A stretch of DNA of 64,000 nt from Bedellia somnulentella (taxonomy: Eukaryota > Arthropoda > Insecta > Lepidoptera > Bedelliidae), in contig OY755174.1 of assembly GCA_963576735.1 (NCBI GenBank), positions 7,440,001 to 7,504,000 on the forward strand, in the 5' to 3' direction. This document shows positions 36,179-46,700 of this stretch, piece after piece; within the stretch, counting starts at the first letter, position 1; every line of letters begins with the position of its first letter. Made by a program: the position numbers and the translations under genes. The notes beneath the pieces are model-generated. The model was not told the origin of the DNA, did no database searches, and saw only the letters and a list, made by a program, of their open reading frames with translations.

Positions 36179-36457
36179 AAAATACAAAACTTTGAAAATA
36201 CATGGACTGATTATGATGAATACAAAGTCCAATGGTTCAGCAAATGGAGAGTGGATCTACCGCAAAATATTGATTAGATGCATGGGAAATGCAACTGCCC
36301 TGCGTTTTACAAGAAATATATGTGCAAACATGTTATCGGATTAGCCATACGCTTAAAGCTAGCCAACCCTCCACCAAAAGCAAAAAATGTGCTTATCGGC
36401 CAGATAAGAAAAAGGGGGCGCCCTTCGAAATCCAAACCAGCGCTGATTATTCAGTGA
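36179..36457 (+). pseudogene. SWIM-domain transposase fragment
   Basis: Read in one frame with one internal TAG, the plus strand gives WTDYDEYKVQWFSKWRVDLP, then CNCPAFYKKYMCKHVIGLAI. This is the CxC..CxH SWIM zinc-binding pattern. A basic RKRGRPSKSKPALIIQ tail and TGA (36455-36457) follow. SWIM fingers near the C-terminus with a W..L lead-in are typical of MULE transposases. The core catalytic part is missing. Confidence 0.65.
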
Positions 36458-36640
36458 TTATTGTTTTTTAACTATAAAAATTGATTATTAACTTTAATTA
36501 AGTGTTTTATCTACTATTCTGCTAGCCATAAGCCAGCTATTTTAAACTAGCGCTGATTGTTCAGGGGTAATTATTTTAAACAATAAATATTGATTATTTT
36601 GACTTTAATTGTTTTATTTACTACTCTGCAAAAAAAAATA
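36437..36640 (+). repeat. Diverged tandem duplication (~112 bp apart)
   Basis: AGCGCTGATTATTCAG at 36439 and AGCGCTGATTGTTCAG at 36549 each start a stretch with ATTGATTATT, ACTTTAATT and TACTACTCTGC-like sequence. It lies just after the SWIM ORF and so probably arose in the transposon's 3' part. Confidence 0.65.
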
Positions 36641-37554
36641 TTTAAATATAAATTATACTACCAGTGATGATGACAACTTTTTATTTGCACTTAATGCCAT
36701 TTTTCTAGTAACATAATTATGATTTATTGGTGATCTCTTTAAATTAGTTTGTTTCAATACTTATTAGGACTCACCAATTATAATACATACAAAAACATTT
36801 ATTTGGTACTAGACCTTATATCTCAGGATTTTAGGTGATTTATTGTGGAACTGATTTTGCATTGTTTGGTGGCTACATTTTGGTGACAGATCTACTATTT
36901 TGAGGACAAACCCTATTATTTAAGAAACACAAAACTAATTAAATTGGTGATAGCTTAAATGATACCCGTATATTAATAATAAAAAAAACAATAAAGCATA
37001 TATTTGTATGTAACTTAATGAACTATAATTGATTTTAATGTAAGTTATTGAATAAAACTACATTTTGTTGGGTGTTACTGCACATTCTTTTTTTATATCA
37101 TGAAATATTCTTCACATAACTTGCAAGTGTTTAAAGAAGGATTGGCCAATTGTATGTTCTGATGCATGTGTATGATACTGTTGTGAGTTATTTATTATAG
37201 ATAGCTAAAGGATAAGGTAATTAATATCTATGATTCTTCATCAGCAAAAACATTCGCATTATGTGTTCTAAATTCCAATTTCAAACTAGCATGTATGTTT
37301 TTTTAATTCTTATTGGATATTAAATCAGTTTTTCTTTGCTAGTTAAAGGGGCATAATATTTTTTATATGTACTTTTCACCTATTACAAGGTCAGATCTTG
37401 TAATACCAAACACATAATGCTTACCTAAGTTTGAACCTAACCTAAGTTTTTTATTTTTTAAAAATATTGATATAATACAAATATTTTGACCCCTTGTTAA
37501 ACTAAATTGGTCCAGTGGTTTAGGTACTAAAGTGGCTAATACTATATATCTCTT

Positions 37555-37643
37555 CATAAATAAAACTTTAAAAGGGGTAGCCAGAGCTTGGGAGTTTGAT
37601 ATTCTTCTGCCATTAATGCGTTTTGGGAGTTGAGTGGGGGAAT
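37555..37643 (-). mobile_element. SINE family A, fragment
   Basis: AAAAGGGGTAGCCAGAGCTT and GGGAGTTGAGTGGGG match the tail half of family A in reverse. Confidence 0.6.
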
Positions 37644-37889
37644 TATTCTAAAATAAACTAATGCTATAGTTTTTGCTTTTGAAATATGTAATTAGCCATT
37701 TAATTAATAAAATGAATCATTAAAGGTTGAAGTGGCTCAAACTAAGAGACTTAGTGACTAAGTACAATTCATAGAAAAAAGAATCCAGTTCTTTTTAAGA
37801 AATGAGTAGTATGAAAGGAATGTACCTAACATATGTTTTAAAAAAACTTCTTTGCAAAAAAATTTATAAAAAAATGATTTATTTTCTGG

Positions 37890-38127
37890 CATACATACAT
37901 ACATACTCACGGCAATACATCTCTAAAAGGGGTAGTCAGAGCTTTAGAGATAGAAATTTTTCAGCCACATTTGAAGTTGATTGGGGACAAGATGGCAGAA
38001 ATAAAGTATCGTCTCCAACCGCATCGCTCAAAAACCACTTAAAAAAAGCCCCATACCCTTAGACGACTCTTACGACACCCGCGGGTAGATAGGGGTAGTG
38101 ACATTCTAAGCCGGCACTACACGGCAA
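37890..38127 (-). mobile_element. SINE family A copy, diverged
   Basis: CTCACGGCAATACATCTCTA to TTCTAAGCCGGCACTACAC, with CGTCTCCAACCGCATCGCTC. It uses the variant GACGACTCTTACGACACCCG shared with the copy at 62815. Confidence 0.85.
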
Positions 38128-38562
38128 ATAATTCAAATTACAAAAAAAAGATCATATTAAAAAGCAGGAGCAGTTTGAATATCTCTGATATACAATGTAA
38201 TCTAAATGTTCTTTCGGTTACGCACCACTGCTAACGTTACAAACGACCGCGCGCCCACGTAAAGGTTAAATGATACTACTTTTAGCGGAATGTAAAACCA
38301 ACAATTATTATTACATACCACAATGATATCAGAAAGCTCCCACGTTTCTTAAAATATAAGCGTCTACGAACTGCGCGTCAACTACAAAGAGTCAATCCAC
38401 GCGTTTTGCTGTTACATTAATACCAGGCTATTTTCAAAAAGATGAAACATATTCTCACGTCTGTAAAGGACTCTATATATCTTCGATCCCTTTATGCATC
38501 CTAAAATTGTATGACTTGAGAATAATCTTACTGAAGCTTTATTTATTTATAGGTGCTAAAAG

Positions 38563-39258
38563 ATGGCCGCAGAATCTGAAACCTTGATCCCGCTGGAATC
38601 CAATCCGGATGTCATGAACAAGTTTCTTCAGAAGCTGGGAGTTCCTGCCTCTTGGAATGTTGTGGATGTGGTTGGGCTTGAGCCCGATATGCTCTCTTGG
38701 GTGCCGAGACCTGTCGCCGCTGTTATGCTCTTATTTCCCATCACAGCGGCATATGAGTCTCATAAGCAACAGGAAGAAGCTGAAATACTAACCAAAGGCC
38801 AAAAAGTATCTCCAAATATTTTTTATGTAAAGCAACATTTTAGTAACGCTTGCGGTACCATTGCTCTCGTGCATAGCATTGCCAATAACGTTGATAAGAT
38901 TAAGCTGTCTGATGGTTATTTGAAGAAGTTTATGGATGAGTCCAATGGGTTAGACCCAACTGCCAAAGGAACTCTTCTGGAAAAGAGCATTGGCATTATA
39001 AATGCCCATAGAGAATTAGCCCAGGAAGGGCAGACTGCACCAAATGCTGATGATAATGTTGACCATCATTTTATTTCTTTTATTGTATTGGATGACACAT
39101 TATATGAATTGGATGGCCGCAAGGCATTCCCAATAAATCATGGTCCGAGCTCAGCAGACACAATAATGGAAGATGCTGCTAAGGTTTGCAAGGAGTTTAT
39201 GGCCAGAGATCCGAATGAAATGCGCTTTACCGTCATGGCTCTCGCTAATGCTGATTAA
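38563..39258 (+). CDS. UCHL3: Ubiquitin carboxyl-terminal hydrolase L3-type (peptidase C12)
   Basis: This thiol protease releases small adducts from the C-terminus of ubiquitin (and often NEDD8) in the cytosol. The 231-residue ORF is full length for the UCH-L1/L3 family and single-domain, without the L5 tail. The active-site block is KQHFSNACGTIALVHS, with oxyanion Gln91 and nucleophile Cys97. The catalytic His169 is in DHHFISF and Asp184 in YELDGRKAFP. A crossover loop lies between residues 150 and 168 (AQEGQTAPNADDNV). The coding sequence has no intron. TTTATAG just before GTGCTAAAAGATGG could be a 5'UTR splice acceptor. It lies beyond the last exon found of the antisense MFSD12 gene. Confidence 0.96.
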   Translation: MAAESETLIPLESNPDVMNKFLQKLGVPASWNVVDVVGLEPDMLSWVPRPVAAVMLLFPITAAYESHKQQEEAEILTKGQKVSPNIFYVKQHFSNACGTIALVHSIANNVDKIKLSDGYLKKFMDESNGLDPTAKGTLLEKSIGIINAHRELAQEGQTAPNADDNVDHHFISFIVLDDTLYELDGRKAFPINHGPSSADTIMEDAAKVCKEFMARDPNEMRFTVMALANAD

Positions 39259-39357
39259 TTTATTTTGATACTATTTATACGCAGCGCGCAGATATGTTTA
39301 ATATTTTAAAAGGAGCTTAATGTACTACAAAACAACGCTTTAGGTTTTCATTTGTTT

Positions 39358-39363
39358 AATAAA
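39358..39363 (+). terminator. UCHL3: Poly(A) signal of the UCHL3-type gene
   Basis: AATAAA lies about 100 bases after the stop codon in AT-rich 3' sequence, a typical spacing for cleavage and polyadenylation. No other canonical hexamer is nearer. Confidence 0.7.
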
Positions 39364-39579
39364 TTATTTAAAGTATTTAAAACATTAATAATTCTTTTAT
39401 TTTTACATCACAGTATATACAAATTAGAGACTAAATAAAAGTAGAATTTCATATACTAGGATCAATTTCCCCTGTAATGTCTGCATTTATTGATGCTTTA
39501 TCTGAAACAATTACAAAGGTTAGGATATAACATAAAATCAACCAAATTTTGTAGAAAAGTTCAAAAGATGCTTTTTCCA

Positions 39580-39990
39580 TTCATATATATATACAAATAC
39601 ATAGGGCTATAAATCCCTAGAACGAGAAGCCAGAGTTTTAGCATATGAAATTCCTCAGCCAACCTTGGAATTTCAGTTGGGATTGAAAAATAAAGGTTGT
39701 TTGTGATGGGTTTCCAGCCGAATCGCCGAAAAATCACTAACCCCAAAAGCCCCAATACCCTTAGTCGCCGAGATAATATCTTAGCTCTGGCTACCCCTTC
39801 TAAGGATTTATAGCCGTGAGTATATGTAGGTATGTATGTTAGTCGCCGACTACCCCGACTCGGCGACTAACATCTTTTCCCCACTCAAATTTCCAAAGGT
39901 GGCTGAGAAATTTCTCATTCCTTAGCTCTGGCTACCCCATCTAAGGATTTATAGCCGTGAGTATATGCATATATGTATGTATGTATGTAG
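39580..39990. mobile_element. Cluster of three SINE family A pieces
   Basis: A reverse copy (39590-39772, GGCTATAAATCCCTAGAACG to CCTTAGTCGCC) is followed by a forward tail piece (39780-39838) and a longer forward piece (39868-39990), each with its own TATGTATG tail. The second forward piece starts at GACTAACATCTTTTCCCC, a 5'-truncated form. Confidence 0.75.
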
Positions 39991-40469
39991 CTATTCTGCA
40001 TCAACACTATGCCAAGTTTATGTATACGAACATCGCGGGTGATTCTCTTCCAGTAATTTCACTTTTGTATTTCGGCCTATTCCACATTTCCCTCTCAGAA
40101 ACTATACATAAGTCATACCCGAAACGATGACCAACCCATTAAAACATCATAGACCAAGTTTTAGTTAGACAAAGCTTATCTAACGACTTACGAGACTACT
40201 GTTCGCAAATACTCGATATTTTGAAAGAAAGTATTTGTTCATGAAAATATTAATTAATAATAATGAAGCGAGAGAGTGAGGCCATCGATAGTTTCTGCCA
40301 ACCTTAATGGGAATGGTGACTAATGCCTTGAGAGCCTAGAGTTAATGTAGGTTATGTTTTTTCTCTATCAAGAAAAGCGTTGGAAAAAATTTAATTTACG
40401 ATATAAATGTAATAAATAATATAATATAATAAGATATTATATAGGTATACAGGGGTACCAATATTTTTG

Positions 40470-40650
40470 ATCAGAACAGTTCTATCACATGACTAAGTAC
40501 AACGTGGCCATGTGGGTTTCCCCTCGATTTTTCCCCTCACCGTCAACGAATATGATAAATGAACCACACCTGACTTTAGAAAAGACACATTGGAGGCCCA
40601 CTCGGGATTTAACCCACGCCTCTCTGCATGATAGGCGGGTGTTCTACCCA
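40470..40650 (-). mobile_element. tRNA-derived SINE (family B), partial
   Basis: Minus strand: GGGTAGAACACCCGCC, GGGTTAAATCCCGAGTGGG and ACGGTGAGGGGAAAAATCG. The 3' half is missing. Confidence 0.7.
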
Positions 40651-40725
40651 CTGTATTTATATTGTATTTGCACAATTGATAAAATGTTACAGAACAGTGC
40701 TAATTTGAAATATATAAGTAGTTAC

Positions 40726-43700
40726 CTTCAACTAATAAGGAATGTTGCGTGTTAAGCTTAGGTAAAAAGAGAGTCAGTAGCAATCCGACTACAGTGGCGC
40801 CCCCACACACATACGACAGGGCATCGCGGTAATATAAGGCACCTGAGGAATCCGCACTGAAAAATAAAATAATATTAAGAATATACGAAAAATCGCAGAT
40901 TGCGGCTTTCAAATTTAATTGAAAGTTTAAATGCACTGTCCCTAGGACAAAAAAGGGTAATCTGAGCACAAAATAACTTTTTATATCAGATTCATAGGAA
41001 AAAGCACATATTTCTTATACTTCTTTTTAAGACCTACGAACGATATATGTAGCGATTTTATTCTATAGGTATGTAGACAATACCCAAGAAATGAGATATC
41101 GTACTACCATTACAGGGTCATTTATTTCACCCAGTTTCAATCGTCACTTTATTCAAACTCTGTCTATAGTATGTGCGCTATAACATTTTTATACTAAACC
41201 CAGATAAGGCAACCAAATGATTTGTCATTAATATAGAGTAATCACTTTTTGAATGCACAGAGAATACAGGTAAAATTAATATACCCATCTATGTAGGTTT
41301 TTGTTTCCACAACAACACAGAATTGTTTAAGTATAAGGGTTTATTTGAAAGTTTAAGATTTAATTCGTCAATTCGATTTAGTCCACCTATATATAATACG
41401 AAATGTTATCTCGTTGTTGCAAAGATAATAGAACCAGAGCTGTGGACCAGAGTGGAACCAGTTATTTTCTTATTAGTACCGATGATCTAAACATTTACTT
41501 AAGAGCAGTCTACAAATTTCAGATAAGTTCAACCATACCCATAATCTCCCTTAAAATAAAAAGATGAATTACAAATTCTGCACGACTGCTATGGCGAGTC
41601 CGCACGACAGTTTTGTCGGTGAAGCTCAGCCTGCGTCTACTCATTATCCCACTATATAAAAAGATCAATTACAAATTCTGCACGAGCGCTATGGCCAGTC
41701 CGCACGACAGTTTGTCGGTGAAGCTCAGCTTGCGTCTGCTCACCAACGAGGTCGACAGTAAAAGATAAAGCCCAATAATACCCATAATTACACAAAATAA
41801 AAAAAACAGTTACAAATTCTGCACGAGCGCTATGGCGAGTCCGCACGACAGTTTGTCGGTGAAGCTCAGCTTGCGTCTGCTCACCAACGAGGTCGACAGT
41901 AAAAGATAAAGCCCAATAATACCCATAATTACACAAAATAAAAAAACAGTTACAAATTCTGCACGAGCGCTATGGCGAGTCCGCACGACAGTTTGTCGGT
42001 GAAGCTCAGCTTGCGTCTGCTCACCAACGAGGTCGACAGTAAAAGATAAATCCCAATAATACCCATAATTCCACAAAATAAAAAAAAAAACAGTTACAAA
42101 TTCTGCACGAGCGCTATGGCGAGTCCGCACGACAGTTTGTCGGTGAAGCTCAGCTTGCGTCTGCTCACCAACGAGGTCGACAGTAAAAGATAAAGCCCAA
42201 TAATACCCATAATTACACAAAATAAAAAAAACAGTTACAAATTCTGCACGAGCGCTATGGCGAGTCCGCACGACAGTTTGTCGGTGAAGCTCAGCTTGCG
42301 TCTGCTCACCAACGAGGTCGACAGTAAAAGATAAAGCCCAATAATACCCATAATTACACAAAATAAAAAAACAGTTACAAATTCTGCACGAGCGCTATGG
42401 CGAGTCCGCACGACAGTTTGTCGGTGAAGCTCAGCTTGCGTCTGCTCACCAACGAGGTCGACAGTAAAAGATAAAGCCCAATAATACCCATAATTACACA
42501 AAATAAAAAAACAGTTACAAATTCTGCACGAGCGCTATGGCGAGTCCGCACGACAGTTTGTCGGTGAAGCTCAGCTTGCGTCTGCTCACCAACGAGGTCG
42601 ACAGTAAAAGATAAATCCCAATAATACCCATAATTCCACAAAATAAAAAAAAAACAGTTACAAATTCTGCACGAGCGCTATGGCGAGTCCGCACGACAGT
42701 TTGTCGGTGAAGCTCAGCTTGCGTCTGCTCACCAACGAGGTCGACAGTAAAAGATAAATCCCAATAATACCCATAATTCCACAAAATAAAAAAAAAACAG
42801 TTACAAATTCTGCACGAGCGCTATGGCGAGTCCGCACGACAGTTTGTCGGTGAAGCTCAGCTTGCGTCTGCTCACCAACGAGGTCGACAGTAAAAGATAA
42901 ATCCCAATAATACCCATAATTCCACAAAATAAAAAAAAACAGTTACAAATTCTGCACGAGCGCTATGGCGAGTCCGCACGACAGTTTGTCGGTGAAGCTC
43001 ATCAGCCCGTACACGAACGCGGCGGCCTGCGTCTGTTCGCCAACCAGGTCGGCGGTCAGAGATAGACTGCCCACCAACATTACTGCGCCGCCGAAACCTG
43101 AAACAGAGTACTCGTTAATAAATTTATTGCATAAGAATACCATCTGAGAAGATGAGACCATTATACCATTTGTTTCAGTGGAATATTTCTGAATATAGTT
43201 GGCAGAGGTGCTAATACTTCTGAACCTGTCACCTGGTGTTCAGAATACCCACGTTTTGCTTGGATTACTTTACTCACGTGATAGAAGGCAGACTTATCGC
43301 CGCTTTGTACGAATACACCGTCACATGATGAATTACTACTCAGCAATGTGGGTTTCTCACAATGTTTTCCTTACCGTTAACAACTATGATAAGTAAACCA
43401 CACATTCTTTAGAAAAGAAGTTAATGTAGGTCTGACCCGGGATTTGAACCCACGCCAGCCTGCATGACGGACGTACGTAAGTTCTTATCCAATGAGCTAT
43501 CACGGTACGTACGAGCTGACGTACAAATATTTCTTTCTTCGTGATTATTGAAAGGTAATAGGAACCCGTAACTTATTACAAATCTTTATCGTCAGCCAAA
43601 TTGGTTTGTTAATACGTATGTTATAGTTATTTGCGATTGTCTTCTTGGGACGTAAATATATGCACACTTAAATATTAATTAAATATGCCACGTAAATATA

Positions 43701-46700
43701 GGTCGGTATATAATTCATATTAATTAATTTGATTATCCCTCTGTAAGTTGGATGGTAATATTCAATCATATGCTGTCACAATGGAAATTTTTAGTATTAC
43801 AATGATATCACAGCCTTCACGGGTTTCCTGTACTTGTGTACCTGATTTAGCCCAAGAAAAATTAGGATTTTTATGGATATATAGAAGTTACATGTTATTT
43901 ATTTCTAAATTTTATTTTACGTTCATGGCAGACGATAATTTGATATCCAGAATATTTATCTTTCACCTACTTTGCTAACCGTGTAAACATAAACAGTTTA
44001 TCAACGTGATATGGACCAAGCCGAATTGACATTAAATTTAGGTCAGTCACATGACTAAATAGAACACAGTAATATGCTTATTGTACTACTTTTCTACTGT
44101 TAACTATTCTGACAAATTAACCACATTTGGGAATAATATATGACACTGATATTTTATATCTTCTTATATAAAATTAACGTGTCACACTGTTTGTCACCGA
44201 ACTCCTCCGAATCGGCTGAAATTTTGCAAACATATTCGGTAGATCTGAGAATAGGTTTATAACTATATGTTAACTCTTAGGTCATAAGGGTTGTACAGCT
44301 CTAACATTTTCTTTTTATTTCAGCTACTAGATATACCCTAGAAGTAATTTATGTGGTAAAACAACGTTTGCCGGTTCAGCTAGTATTATATATAGTACAA
44401 ATAACTATAATGAGTCAGTTTATATGTTTATGTTTGATACACCAATAGGCTGTGGCTTCGCTATCGTCTGCACTTATCATAGTTAATTGGCATGTTGGCC
44501 AACAATAGTAAACTGAATGCGGTATTTCAATTATTACATACATATATCACGGCTATAAATCCCTAGAAGGGGTAGCCAGAGCTAAGGAATTAGAAATTCC
44601 TTAGCCACATTTGGAAAATTGAGTGGGGAAAGGATGGTAAAGTAAAGGTTGTTGGTGATGGGTCTCCAGAGATGCATCGCCCAAAAATCCCTTAAAAGCC
44701 CCAATACCGTTAGTCGCCTCTTACGTACACCCATCGGTAGAAACGGGGTAGTGCTATTCTAAGCCGACACTACACGGCAAAATTCAATTATTCACTTTTA
44801 TTTTATTCATGTCATGTAAAGTTGAATAACTTAGGGTCATTTTTATTGGTTTATTAATGTATGGTGTGTGACGTCTTTTTAGTACATATACAATTACATA
44901 GGTTTTATGTGTCTAATGTAATGTAAATGTAAGCAGATGGTCATAGATAGATTATTAACGTCGAAAATTATAAAAATACACCCAATAGTATCTTATGTTA
45001 AAAGGTAAAAATAACATAGCATGTAATTTACATTTGATGAATTCAAAATATCATCTTATTTAAATTGAGTATTTAACGTTGATCAATAATACCATAATTT
45101 ACTTAATCTTTAAACGTAATAGCTCAATGGATAAGAACTTCCATCGATCATGCAGACAGACGTGGGTTCATATCTCGGGTCGGCCCTACACCAAATTGTC
45201 TTTTCTAAAGACATATGTGTCGTCAATTTATCGTGTTTGTTAACGGTGAGGGAAAACATAGTGAGGAAACAAACATGGCTAAGTTATACTTAGTCATGTG
45301 ACAGTGTATACGTACAGACGGCTTTAAATCTGCCCCCTATCACTTGAGTAAGCTTTCCAAGCTAAACGTGGGTACTCTCAATACCAGGTGACAATGTCTC
45401 GTGATGTTCAGAGGCATTAGTATGTCTGCCAACCCCTCCGGGGATATTCGGCGTGACCGTATGAGTTTGTTAAGCAGCAAAGCAGAAATTTCATTGTAAA
45501 CTATAATCAAATTTTTGTATGGTAAAATGAAATACGACACTTCAGTCAGAACTACCCATGAATGTTATAAAATATAAATTATCTTTATCATACTAAAGGC
45601 ATTCGTGACCTCGATGTTTATATTACATTGTTAGCGAATAATTGTTAAACAGTATGTGTCATAGAACAAAATATTTCATGCTTTGTTTTATTAATTATTA
45701 TATATGGACAAGTTAGATGTTTAATTTTAACTAACAATTTTACTTATATCCATTGTTATAATAAGGTAGAATGTGTAGTTTTGTGAAGATCTACTTACCA
45801 GTTTTTTTTTTAAAACTAGGTCTATAATAATTCCAAGATAAGATTGTGTTTTAAAACTCATGAATTAAATCCAATAGAATGGCCGGAGGTCCAAATAAAC
45901 GGTCTGCCACTTCCTACAGTAGCGGGGAATATTTTATTTAATATACTAGAGGTAGTGAATAGCTGAAAGCCCCCGCAAAGAGATAGATTGGATCTATCAA
46001 GTTAAAATTAAGTAGACAGTAAACCGCAAAAATTTTAAATCATTTAAACTAAAAAGTTCTGAAGACATTTGGGGTATGTCAGTGAAAGTTTGCCATAATT
46101 TTATTGTAACTTTGGCTCCATATTTAGCAGATATATTTAATGAATGTATAAGAAATAAAATCTTTCCAAATCTCATGAAGCATAGTAAAATTGTACCACT
46201 TCTTAAATCCGGAGGAGATAAAATTAGTCCTGATGGTTATAGACCCATATCAATTCTGCCAGTTTTAAGTAAAATATTCGAAAAACTAATGTTCAATCAA
46301 ATGCTTTTGCATTTCGCTTCAAACAAATTGTTTCATCCAAAACAATTTGGCTTTACGAAGGGCCGCTCTACCACCGATGCAGGCGTTGCCTTAATGAAAC
46401 ACATTTTTGATTCGTGGGAACGCAAAAATGATGCTATTGGTTTGTTTTGCGATCTTACGAAGGCATTTGATTGTGCAGATCATGAAATCCTTTTTATTAA
46501 ATTAGAACATTATGGCATACAAGGTGACGCACTTAAATTAATAAAGTCTTACTTTTCGGATCGGATACAGAAAGTGCAAATCAATAATGCAATATCACCT
46601 GGAACTCATGTAAAAATGGGTGTTCCGCAGGGTTCTATTTTGGGCCCATTTTTATTTTTAGTTTATATTAATGATTTGCCGTTCATGGTCGAGAAAATGT

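Larger units (their letters stand above)
35900..36935 (+). mobile_element. Relic of a DNA transposon (Mutator-like) with SWIM zinc finger
   Basis: Imperfect inverted repeats bound the region. The left arm near 35930-35975 carries TTAAATAATAG..CTCAGAATGGTAGATCTG; the complement of the right arm (36880-36925) carries TTAAATAATAG..CTCAAAATAGTAGATCTG. Between them is a transposase-tail fragment with a SWIM finger. Mutator-like elements commonly have long inverted repeats and a SWIM finger, which supports the assignment. No target-site duplication was identified. Confidence 0.55.

Noticed and set aside
36289..36471. 60-codon ORF starting MQLPCVLQEIYVQ
   Set aside because: Out-of-frame shadow; the meaningful frame is the SWIM-finger one.
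37363..37557. Possible terminal exon of MFSD12 on the minus strand
   Set aside because: The open stretch does not match the expected hydrophilic C-terminus and has no acceptor in the needed phase.
41810..42361. 183-codon minus-strand ORF with repeated VDLVGEQTQAELHRQ
   Set aside because: It runs through the MFSD12 exon-derived tandem array; the frame is an accident of ~140-bp periodicity and lacks splice support.
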